A stretch of 64,000 bases of DNA from CAWBAT01 sp963810905 (GTDB taxonomy: Bacteria > Acidobacteriota > Terriglobia > Versatilivoradales > Versatilivoraceae). Within the stretch, counting starts at the first letter, position 1. Each line of letters opens with the position of its first letter. The translations under genes were made by a program, and so were the position numbers. Shown here one piece after another: positions 47,289 through 55,897 of this stretch. The stretch covers positions 248,001 to 312,000 of the forward strand of contig CAWEPG010000001.1 in assembly GCA_963810905.1 (NCBI GenBank), read 5' to 3'. Under the pieces are notes generated by a model. That model had not been told where the DNA came from. It did not search any database and saw only the letters and a program-made list of their open reading frames with translations.

Positions 47289-48560
47289 ATGCGAAAAATC
47301 ATTACGGTAATGGGAATCAACCTCATACTATTTCCCTTACTTCTCCGAGCCAGTGTTTTTACTCTGGAGGTGGACGAAGTCATCCATCCGGTGACTGCTG
47401 AATATATTATTCAAGGCATCACTAAGGCGGAGGCGGAAAAGGCGGAGGCGGTCATTATCCGGCTCAGTACCCCCGGTGGGCTTGATCAGTCGATGCGTGA
47501 AATCATTGAAAAGATTCTAGCATCGAAAGTGCCTGTGATCGTTTATGTCGCTCCGAGCGGTGTCCGTGCTGCCTCGGCGGGTTTTTACATTCTGCTCTCC
47601 GCCGACCTTGCAGTGATGGCACCCGGCACTAACACTGGGGCCGCGCATCCCGTCATGCTCGGCGGGGGAAAAATTGATGAGGTTATGAATAAGAAGGTCG
47701 AGAACGATGCTGCGGCTTACCTGCGGAGTTTTGCCAGTAAGCGAGGAAGAAATGTTGAACTCGCTGAGAAAGGTGTCATTGAGAGTAAGTCGTTCACCGA
47801 GTCCGAAGCACTGCAACAGCATCTCATCGACGGAGTCGCCAAAAATACGGAAGATCTATTGAACCAGTTTGACGGCAAGACCATTCAACGATTCGATGGC
47901 AGTGCTCATCGGCTCAAGTTAAAAGGTGAAGCGCTTTATCCATTCCCCATGTCATCGCGTCAGAAATTGCTTACGAAAATATTGGATCCCAACATCGCCA
48001 TCATCTTAGGAGTCATCGGACTCATGGGTTTGTACATTGAGTTTACTCATCCGGGATTTATTCTTCCCGGAGTTGTCGGAGCGATTTGTTTGTTCCTTGC
48101 CATGGTGGCACTCAATATTCTGCCCATCAATTTCTTAGGCGTTGTCCTGATCGTGGGAGCCATCGTTCTATTCGTATTAGAGGCCAAGGTGACAAGCTAT
48201 GGCATCTTGGCAGTTCTTGGGATGATTGCCATGATTCTCGGGTCATTGATCTTGATTGATTCTCCCATTCCGGAACTGAAAGTTCGACTTGCGACCTCTA
48301 TTGGGATTACCCTTCCATTTGCTGCTATTACTATTTTCTTGATGCGGCTGGTCATACTTTCTCATCGAAAAAAGTCAGTGACCGGCGAAGAAGGCATGAT
48401 CGGAGAAATCGGTCTGGCTCTGACTGAGATTCAAGAGGAAGGAAAGGTGAGGGTGCATGGGGAGATTTGGCAAGCCTCCAGTTCTTCGCCCATCCGTCGC
48501 GGTGACAAAGTGAAAGTCCGGGCAGTTTCAGGCATGAAAGTGGAAGTTGAAAAGGTTTAG
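47289..48560 (+). CDS. nfeD: NfeD/ClpP-class membrane serine protease
   Basis: A 423-residue member of the long NfeD family (PH1510 type). A signal peptide (GINLILFPLLLRASV) is followed by a ClpP-class protease domain with STPGGL and the catalytic serine in RAASAGFYIL. Four membrane helices follow from about 235, then a C-terminal NfeD OB-fold (GKVRVHGEIWQASS). The start at ATG 47289 is preferred, since the longer reading frame is a read-in of the previous gene. It precedes a slipin gene by 42 bases, the usual nfeD-slipin pair for membrane protein quality control. Confidence 0.93.
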   Translation: MRKIITVMGINLILFPLLLRASVFTLEVDEVIHPVTAEYIIQGITKAEAEKAEAVIIRLSTPGGLDQSMREIIEKILASKVPVIVYVAPSGVRAASAGFYILLSADLAVMAPGTNTGAAHPVMLGGGKIDEVMNKKVENDAAAYLRSFASKRGRNVELAEKGVIESKSFTESEALQQHLIDGVAKNTEDLLNQFDGKTIQRFDGSAHRLKLKGEALYPFPMSSRQKLLTKILDPNIAIILGVIGLMGLYIEFTHPGFILPGVVGAICLFLAMVALNILPINFLGVVLIVGAIVLFVLEAKVTSYGILAVLGMIAMILGSLILIDSPIPELKVRLATSIGITLPFAAITIFLMRLVILSHRKKSVTGEEGMIGEIGLALTEIQEEGKVRVHGEIWQASSSSPIRRGDKVKVRAVSGMKVEVEKV

Positions 48561-48602
48561 GCTTCGGCTGTTTCTGTGTTGTCAGCCAAAGGAGAAATGA
48601 CA

Positions 48603-49358
48603 ATGGAATCCTTCAATCCGTCTCTATCGTTGTTTTTTACCATTATCGTCGTGATCTGGTTGTTTAACTCGATGAATGTCTTGCGAGAGTATGAGCGCGG
48701 GGTGATTTTCCGTTTGGGTCGTCTTTTCCCTCAGCCCAAAGGCCCTGGACTGATCTTTGTGTTTTGGCCCATCGATAAGATCGTCAAAGTCCCTTTGCGG
48801 ACAGTGACGCTCGATGTGCCTCCCCAGGACATCATCACCAGAGATAACGTTTCGGTGAAGGTGAATGCGGTGGTTTATTTTCGGGTCATGAACGCCATTA
48901 AGGCTATCGTCGATGTAGAGAACTATCTGTATGCCACTTCACAACTTGCCCAGACCACTCTCCGCTCGGTTCTCGGCGAAGTGCCACTCGATGATCTGCT
49001 CAGCAAGCGGGAAATCTTAAATGCTAAGCTGCAGAGCATCCTTGACCAGCATACGGATGCCTGGGGGATCAAGGTGGCTTTGGTTGAAGTGAAGCAGGTC
49101 GACTTGCCTCAAGAAATGCAGAGAGCCATGGCCAAACAGGCCGAGGCGGAGCGCGAGAAGCGGGCCAAGATCATTCATGCCGAGGGTGAATTTGAGGCCT
49201 CTGCCAAACTGGCTGAAGCCGCCGCCGTAATTACGAAGGAACCCATTGCGATCCAATTACGTTATCTTCAGACCTTGACGGAAATCGGTGTAGAGAAGAA
49301 CACGACTGTGGTCTTCCCAGTTCCGATAGATATTATCTCGGCATTTATCAAGAAGTAG
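48603..49358 (+). CDS. Slipin/stomatin-like SPFH protein
   Basis: A 251-residue SPFH-domain protein, partner and likely substrate of the NfeD protease. Start at ATG 48603 seven bases after GGAGA. A single N-terminal helix (SLSLFFTIIVVIWLF) is followed by the SPFH core (REYERGVIFRLGR, VPPQDIITRDNVSVKVNAV) and a coiled-coil tail with QAEAEREKRAKIIHAEGE, the slipin signature. These proteins form membrane microdomains. Confidence 0.95.
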   Translation: MESFNPSLSLFFTIIVVIWLFNSMNVLREYERGVIFRLGRLFPQPKGPGLIFVFWPIDKIVKVPLRTVTLDVPPQDIITRDNVSVKVNAVVYFRVMNAIKAIVDVENYLYATSQLAQTTLRSVLGEVPLDDLLSKREILNAKLQSILDQHTDAWGIKVALVEVKQVDLPQEMQRAMAKQAEAEREKRAKIIHAEGEFEASAKLAEAAAVITKEPIAIQLRYLQTLTEIGVEKNTTVVFPVPIDIISAFIKK

Positions 49359-49369
49359 ACGAGGAATCC

Positions 49370-50081
49370 ATGCAAGAAAGTCGGGAAGGGAATTCCTTTA
49401 ATCTTGATCATCGTCATCTGGCGTTTTTCTTTCTGGCGGCTGTGGGTGTTTGCGCGGTTTTTTTTGCCTTAGGTTACATAGTGGGCAGAGCGCATATCCA
49501 GACGCCCGCGGCTAAGGAACCTTGGGCAGAAAAGAACCCCGGAGGACCACAAATGGCTGCGGATTCCTCCCAACCTAACGAATCCCCTGCAAAGATTAAT
49601 CCACAAACGGAGGAAAAGGATCCAGAGGCGGCGACTAAAGGCCTGAAGCATGAGGTTGGGCCTTCCTCCGAAGGAGAGTCACCCCCCGACCTTGACTTCT
49701 ACAATGCCGTCAAAGATCCCAAGGTTGAAGGCAACTTTCACCCTGATCCCGTACCAAAAAAGAAGACGAGTAAACCTTCTAAATCGTCCTCCACGCAGAA
49801 TGAAACTGGTGCATGGTTCAACCGCCCAGCCAGGGAAACATTCTGCTGACCCGGTGATTAGCCTCCAGGTGGCGGCCTTAAAAAGTACCGCTGAGGCTGA
49901 GAAGCTCTCCAAAACCCTTCGATTGAAGGGCTACCGTGTCTTTATTATCCACCCTGACAAGGATCAATCGGACCATCTGATTCGCGTTCAGGTGGGACCT
50001 TACAATAGCGAATCGGAAGCCAACCGGATCAAGAAGAAGCTCGAATCTGAAGGCTATAAGACAATCGTCAAACGGCAGTAA
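49370..50081 (+). CDS. Membrane SPOR-domain protein (one frame break)
   Basis: A bitopic protein of about 236 residues that binds denuded peptidoglycan glycans. One N-terminal helix (LAFFFLAAVGVCAVFFALGYIVG) is followed by a long Pro/Lys-rich, disordered region. The SPOR domain reads VISLQVAALKSTAEAEKLS and YKTIVKRQ at the end. The frame changes near 49810, between TQNETG and STAQPGKHSADPV. It follows the slipin gene by 11 bases and precedes lnt by five, so the three are in one operon. Confidence 0.87.
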
Positions 50082-50086
50082 CCGCT

Positions 50087-51656
50087 TTGTTCTCCCGAAT
50101 CCAATATCATTTCACTTATCGACTAGGGCTGGCAGTACTCTCAGGAGCCCTCCAGATCGCTCTCTTCCCTAAATTCGGTTACGCATGGCTGGGGTGGTGT
50201 TTTCTCGTCCCGTTATTGGTTGCGATACACCAGGAACACTCCAGTTTCAGAGCTTTTAGCTTAGGTTGGGCGAGCGGGGCGGTTTTTTTTACAGGCTCTT
50301 GTTATTGGATTACCGCTGTTCTCAAGAACTATGGTGACCTGGGGTGGATGGCCTCCAGTTTGATATTTTTTCTTCTGGTCACTTATCTAGCCTGCTTCAA
50401 TGGTGTTTTTACACTTCTCATTGCTAGACTGTCGGCTCCGTGGCCGGCCGCGTCTTTTTATCTTGCTCCTTTTTTCTGGGTATTGGCCGAATTTGCGCGC
50501 ACTCATCTTCTAACGGGCTTCCCCTGGTGCCTTCTTGGCTATTCACTAATCGATCATCCCTACTTGGCTCAAATCGCCACTCTTACAGGGGTCTATGGAC
50601 TTTCGTTTCTGCTGGTTCTCGTGAATGCACTTTTGGCCGATATCTTTATTTCACACTCTCGGAAATCAGCCCTATTATTGGCAGGGACCCTGCTAGGAGT
50701 TGGGGGCGTCTGTGTTCTGTGGAAATTTCCAGAACTCCATCCTGAGACTCTGAAGAATCGAGCTCGAATGGTTCAAACCAATATTCGGCTGGACCAGAAC
50801 TGGAGCAAAGGGTCACGGCAACATTTGCTTGATGAGCTGTTCCAACTTTCGCTTCCGGATTCCAGAACAGAGAAGCCCGCAGAAGGAAACTCCTTCAGTC
50901 TGATTCTCTGGCCTGAAACCCCGACACCGTTCTATTTCAATCATGATCAGGAGTTTCGCAGTCAGCTGCAGGACTTCGCCCGCAGGGCGAATGCTTATTT
51001 TCTGTTTGGTTTTGTCGATTTTCAGGCTTCAGACCCCGCACACCTAGACGGTATGCCGGTCAATAGCGTAGGGGTTCTCTCGCCCTCTGGGGATAAGATC
51101 TCACAATACAACAAAGTTCATCTCGTTCCATTTGGAGAATATATCCCTTATCCCGAAGCTGTTTTTCTTTGTGAATAAGATTTCGACGGAAGCAGGAAAC
51201 TTTATACCCGGAAGAGAAATCGTTGTTTCAAGGCTGGAAAACGGGCATGCGTTGGGGACATTTGTCTGCTACGAAGCAATTTTCCCAGACTTAGTACGAC
51301 AATTTGCCCACTTAGGAGCAGAGGTATTTGTTAACGTGACAAACGATGCCTGGTTCGGTGATTCAGCGGCTCCTTTTCAACATTTCAATATGGCTCGAAT
51401 GCGTGCCATCGAAAATCGCCGTTATCTGCTCCGGGTTGCCAATGACGGGATCAGTGCCATTGTGAGCCCGTATGGTGAAGTGCTCGCTACGGCAAAACGA
51501 TTTGAGCGAACTGTGATTGAAGGCGGTTTTGACACGAAGTCTGACCAAACCTTTTACACACAATTCGGTGATGTCTTTGCCTGGATGTGCCTTGTGGTTT
51601 CTGTGGGAAGCTGGGGTCTCGTTGAATTTGTTCGTTGGAAAAAGCGGCAAGGATGA
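50087..51656 (+). CDS. lnt: Apolipoprotein N-acyltransferase Lnt (one frame break)
   Basis: Transfers the third acyl chain to lipoproteins, in the inner membrane. From TTG 50087: several helices, then the nitrilase-like domain. Triad: Glu in LILWPETPTPF, Lys in YNKVHLVPFGEY, Cys in FVCYEAIF. The frame breaks at CCC in ATCCCTTATCCCGAAG near 51153; removing one C gives EYIPYPKLFFFVNKIS. Corrected length is 522 residues against 512 for E. coli Lnt. Needed for lipoprotein sorting, so error is likely. C-terminal helix GWGLVEFVRW matches the family less well but is hydrophobic. Confidence 0.93.
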
Positions 51657-51709
51657 GACATGAAGGTCTTCATAAAAGGGAGCCAGGACATTTCAAGAGT
51701 CGTGTTTGT

Positions 51710-52049
51710 CTAAAAGGTGGGGTTTCTGGAAAAATTCATCATCATCAGACATTCTTCTTCAAAGTAGAGAACTTGCTTCTGAACATGAATGTTCCAGAAC
51801 ATCTTGAGATCTGGCTGGCCAGAAAACTGACCAAGATTAGAATACACTTTGTCTGATTCTGGAGGCATAAAGCTTACTACCTTGTATTCTATTGAATCTT
51901 CCATCGGCCAATCCTTTTCCTGGTCGAATAATTTCGGATAAGAATGACCAAGCAACATCCTGATGGAGCTATCGTCAAACTCGAGAATTTGCTTTATCTG
52001 ATTCATCCAATCCAGGCCCTGATCGAATCTTTGGAAGATTTTTTTTCAT
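51710..52049 (-). CDS. Unrecognised small protein, hidden by a frame break
   Basis: ATG at 52049 is preceded by AGGGAGGA (excellent Shine-Dalgarno) and opens MKKNLPKIRSG. It then ends after 24 codons, but dropping one G of GGG near 52012 gives KIRSGLDWMNQIKQILEF and continues to a stop at 51710 (about 112 residues). The sequence LLGHSYPKLFDQEKDWP and SGQPDLKMFWNIHVQKQVLYF looks like a globular protein. I could not recognise the family. It runs opposite to lnt and the dehydratase. Confidence 0.5.
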
Positions 52050-52399
52050 ACTTCCTCCCTTACTGCCAATATATGGATGCAATTCTTTCGCCAAAGAGTT
52101 GTCCCAGCCACTCTGCATTTCTTTGCAGCAAGTAAGACGTTGGAGAAAGCAAGTAAGTGGTTTGTTCTCATCAGAAGAGTCTCTTGAAGGGAACGAATCC
52201 TCTCAGAGAGCAGGGTAAAAGGCTACAGGGGACCAAAGGTTTTTTTCGGAAAAAAAGTCCTTTTTAAGGTCAACCTGTCTTCTGAAAGCTGAAATGGGAA
52301 TGCACAGGATTTTAGTTACTATGGGGACAGACAAGATCAGGGGAATTTGGTAAGGTTGAAAACCCTGACGAAGTCCAATTTTATGAGGATGAGAATAAA
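52050..52399. other. Spacer with an A/T-run hairpin
   Basis: No gene seen. At 52230-52259 GGAC...GTCC flanks T7-CGG-A7, followed by a T-rich stretch, making a terminator-like hairpin on either strand. Promoters of the divergent small gene (minus) and dehydratase (plus) must lie here. Confidence 0.4.
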
Positions 52400-54415
52400 G
52401 TGAAGGGCAATCAAACAAGAGCGGCACATTCGAGGACATCGTTAAATCCATACTCGAATCCGACACAGCGGGTATTGATCAGATTGAGACCAAATCTCCT
52501 GGCCCGCAAGGGCGCGTCCCCATTACAGAAGAGATGTTGCGCGACTCACCTAGCGGCAACTTGTTTGCTTATAGCCAGAATGCAGGAATGGGGTGGAGCC
52601 CTTCGGCACTGAACGGGAAGCAATTCCTGATCTTAAGTACGCAGGGCGGGATCCGAGAACCCGATGGCCAACCCGTGGCGCTAGGCTACCATACCGGGCA
52701 TTGGGAAGTGGGCCTTTTGATGCAAGCGGCTGCCCAGGAATTTAAATTGCGAAATTGTCTGCCATTTGCGGGGTTCTGCACGGACCCCTGCGATGGCCGG
52801 ACCCAAGGGACGACAGGCATGATGGACAGCCTTCCCTATCGCAACGATGCTGCCCAAGTATTTCGCCGGCTCATTCGATCGATCCCAACTCGCCACGGTG
52901 TCATGGGGGTGGCCACCTGTGACAAGGGATTGCCGGCCATGATGATGGCGTTAGCTTCAATGCATCAATTACCATGTATTCTCGTGCCGGGCGGTGTCAC
53001 TCTTCCACCGGAGGAGGGGGAGGATGCAGGAGCTGTACAATCATTGAGCGCTCGATTCGCTCATGGAGAGGTGAGTTTCGATGATGCCGCTGAACTTCTC
53101 TGTTCTGCTTGTGCGACACCAGGAGGGGGTTGCCAGTTCTTGGGAACGGCAGCGACTTCCCAGGTTGTGGGGGAAGCGCTGGGCCTCAGTTTGCCACACT
53201 CGGCTCTGGCTCCATCCGGCCAGTCGATCTGGCTTGATATGGCTCGTCGATCGGCACGTGCCTTGATCCATTTGGAAGAACAATGGAATTCATATGAAGC
53301 AGATTCTGACCGAAAACGCCTTCCGGAATGCCATGGCAGTTCACGCGGCTTTCGGCGGGTCGACCAATCTTCTCCTCCACATTCCTGCCATCGCCCATGC
53401 GGCAGGAATCAAACGTCCTTCGATTCAGGATTGGATCGACCTCAATCGTCAGGTTCCCCGCATCGTCGATGTCCTCCCAAACGGTCCCATGTATCATCCG
53501 ACTATTCGCGTATTTCTTGGCTGGCGGCGTCCCGGAAGTCATGCTTCATCTGCGACGACTCGGGTTACTTCATCTTGATGTCATGACCGCATCCGGGAAG
53601 CCGCTGGGAGAGGTCCTAGATTGGTGGGAACATTCCGAGCGTCGTACGCAAGTTCGGTTGGCTCTGCGCAAGAAGGACGGAATCGATCCTGACGATGTGA
53701 TCCTCAGCCCGGAATCGGCAAAGAAGAAAGGGTTGACGAGTACGGTCACATTCCCGAAAGGAAATCTTGCACCAGAAGGCTCCGTAATCAAAAGCACCGC
53801 CATTGATCCCACGGTAGTTGATCCTGACGGGGTATATCGAAAAGTGGGTCCTGCTAGAATCTTCACACGCGAGCGGGAGGCAATTGCAGCAATTAAGAGT
53901 CATGAGTCAGATCGTGTCAAACCTGGTGATATTATTGTTCTCATCTGTCGAGGACCTGCAGGTTCGGGTATGGAAGAGATCTATCAAATTACTTCGGCAC
54001 TCAAACATCTCTCTTTCGGAAAGCAAATCGCTGTCATCACCGATGCCAGGTTCTCGGGAGTCTCCACCGGTGCCTGTATTGGGCATGTTGGGCCTGAGGC
54101 ATTGGCCGGCGGGCCTATCGGAAAGTGATTGAAGGAGACATCATTCAGATCATTGTTGACCGGAACAAGCTTGAAGGAAGCATTGATCTGGTTGGTCACG
54201 GAGGGCAAATTTTCGGAGCTGTAGAAGGGGAGCGCGTTCTCGCACAACGAAAGTTGCGCCCCGACCTGTCTAGCGACCCGCAAATCCCGGACGATACCAG
54301 GCTCTGGGCAGCATTGCAGAATGCGAGCGGTGGAACCTGGGGAGGGTGTGTATTCGACGTGGACACCATCATCGAAACCTTGGAAGCAGGGAAGAATGCA
54401 TTGGGGAAAAACTGA
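52400..54415 (+). pseudogene. YjhG/YagF-type sugar-acid dehydratase (four frame breaks)
   Basis: IlvD/Edd-superfamily dehydratase, closest by eye to the YjhG/YagF group (D-xylonate dehydratase). Frames run 52400-, 52534-, 53294-, 53328-, 54125-, giving about 671 residues, near the usual 650. Core motifs: PSGNLFAYSQNAGMGW, GGIREPDGQPVALGYHTG, FAGFCTDPCDGRTQGT, GVATCDKGLPAM and GGGCQFLGTAATS, whose cysteines hold the 2Fe-2S or 4Fe-4S cluster. Later parts: AMAVHAAFGGSTNLLLH and FLAGGVPEVMLHL. Breaks near 52415, 53287, 53518 (TTT) and 54125 (AAA). Both signs of indel occur, so either error or decay. It may feed sugar acids to central metabolism. Confidence 0.85.
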
Positions 54416-54523
54416 AGGATAAAGATATTCCCCCTTTGAACGGCGGTGTAGGGCCTCGGATGTATCTACCGGTGTTGACTTCGGCGCTCGTCGAGCGCCG
54501 TTATCGGTCACTCATTGCCTTCG

Positions 54524-55225
54524 TCAATTATTGTTCTGCGCATGGATTTGCGGGCCGTTGACTTTCCACCAGAGGAAGTCATAAACATTTGGCTCCAGAC
54601 GCTGTTTCAGATCAAAAATGAAATTTTTTTCTCCGCTGATTTCAGATCCTGTTCTTTCCATGGTGGTCAGCCGCAGCTGATAAGGCCCCGTGCTGCCCAT
54701 GGATGAAATCGCATCGTAATGCCAGAGCCTTGAATCCTCTTTGTTTGTGGTCTCGTAGCGGATTGCATCTTCACTAATCCGGAGCACTCCCTGACATCCT
54801 CCCCAGGCGTGCATGTGCTTCACAGGAATCTCATATTTGCTTTGCAGTGCGGGTGGTAAGATCCCCGTAACAAGAGGTCTGGTCAAGCGGGATTGAAGAA
54901 AACCGGGAAGTGAATCCGGAATAGACCCCTCGGTCACCACAAAATGGAAGCGCCGGTCTTTTCCCAACTCCAGTTTGCTATCTTCATACGTTACGATGGA
55001 AACGTTTTTTGAATCCATCAGCCCGAGTTGTTGGATATCCGTATACGTCCAAGATCGGGCATGCTTCCCATTTTTTGTGACATACTCGACTCCCTTGTCC
55101 GTAAAGACAAGTTCTCCTGTGCAGTCTTTCAGTGCATGTTCATGCCGGACAGGTAGGCGTACTTCGGCTCCGAGCGAAAGTGATAACTGAAAGAAAACAG
55201 AAAAGGTGATCCAGGTCAGTGTCAA
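54524..55225 (-). CDS. Secreted protein with two HxH...C domains, copper operon
   Basis: A 233-residue protein with a signal peptide (WITFSVFFQLSLSLGAE). Residues 20-110 and 130-225 are copies of one beta-rich module: RLPVRHEHALKDCTGELVF then WTYTDIQQLGL, and EIPVKHMHAWGGCQGVLRI then WHYDAISSMG. Each has HxHA...C, a possible metal or redox site. Start is a TTG at 55225 with no strong Shine-Dalgarno and 86 bases of overlap with the previous gene, so the start is uncertain. It ends the cus-like operon. Function unknown, but tied to copper by position. Confidence 0.72.
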   Translation of the reverse strand: MTLTWITFSVFFQLSLSLGAEVRLPVRHEHALKDCTGELVFTDKGVEYVTKNGKHARSWTYTDIQQLGLMDSKNVSIVTYEDSKLELGKDRRFHFVVTEGSIPDSLPGFLQSRLTRPLVTGILPPALQSKYEIPVKHMHAWGGCQGVLRISEDAIRYETTNKEDSRLWHYDAISSMGSTGPYQLRLTTMERTGSEISGEKNFIFDLKQRLEPNVYDFLWWKVNGPQIHAQNNN

Positions 55226-55853
55226 GATATGGAGCCACGGATTTGCAGGATCTCGTTGTTCTCTCCATCAGGGCAAGCGGATTATGATGTTTTGGCATTT
55301 TCCCTCCATGAACTGCAAAAGCGAGCGAGACGCCCGCGGTTCTTAGGACTATCTCCCCATCTGATGTTGCACGCTGGCAAGCGCATCTATCGTAATGAAA
55401 GATGTGGCCGCCATGCTCAGCTTGATAGCGTTGCGCTTCTTCATGATTGGCAAACGTGACAAGACTTGGCTGACACCGGTCAAAGTGCATTTCGCAGACA
55501 ATGCCATGTTCCCCTCTGAGGGTTGGAGTGGCGCAGCATTCCATAATTTGTGATCCTTCCAGGTAAAATGCCTGTTTGGCAGGGATCGTCTTGCCGTCAC
55601 TGAAGTCTGTCGCCCAAAGAGGAGAGGCATTCCCGTCAATGACGTAGCGCAATCCACAACGAGGGCAACAGGTTGCCATGGTTTTACCCTTGGCTGATTG
55701 CAAGGTAAAAGAAACTGCCTTATGTAAAGGGCGCTGACAGACTGCACAGAGTGGTTTGGCTCCGGCAAAGTAACCGATTACCACCAGGTAGAAGACGATT
55801 CCAAATAGCAAGATGATAATCAGCCCACCCCACAATGATTTCCGATTGCTCAT
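55140..55853 (-). CDS. NosL-like membrane-anchored metal-binding protein
   Basis: A 237-residue protein. An N-terminal helix (LIIILLFGIVFYLVVIGYF) precedes CAVCQRPLH, CCPRCGLRY and a NosL-like region with ATDFSDGKTIPAKQAFYLEG, CEMHFDRCQPSLVTFANHEEA and HGGHIFHYDRC. NosL binds Cu(I) for nitrous oxide reductase; here no nos genes are near, and the neighbours export copper, so a copper chaperone or sensor role is more likely. The last 40 residues overlap the next gene and may be a read-through of a missed stop or frame change. Confidence 0.72.
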   Translation of the reverse strand: MSNRKSLWGGLIIILLFGIVFYLVVIGYFAGAKPLCAVCQRPLHKAVSFTLQSAKGKTMATCCPRCGLRYVIDGNASPLWATDFSDGKTIPAKQAFYLEGSQIMECCATPTLRGEHGIVCEMHFDRCQPSLVTFANHEEAQRYQAEHGGHIFHYDRCACQRATSDGEIVLRTAGVSLAFAVHGGKMPKHHNPLALMERTTRSCKSVAPYLDTDLDHLFCFLSVITFARSRSTPTCPA

Positions 55854-55897
55854 TTTTGCTTACTCCCATTCGTCAAGGAACGGTTTGCTTCGACAAT

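Noticed and set aside
52230..52259. T7-CGG-A7 hairpin as a strong intrinsic terminator
   Set aside because: The stem is nearly all A:T with only a weak GGAC/GTCC base, so stability is doubtful; noted in the spacer but not called as a terminator.
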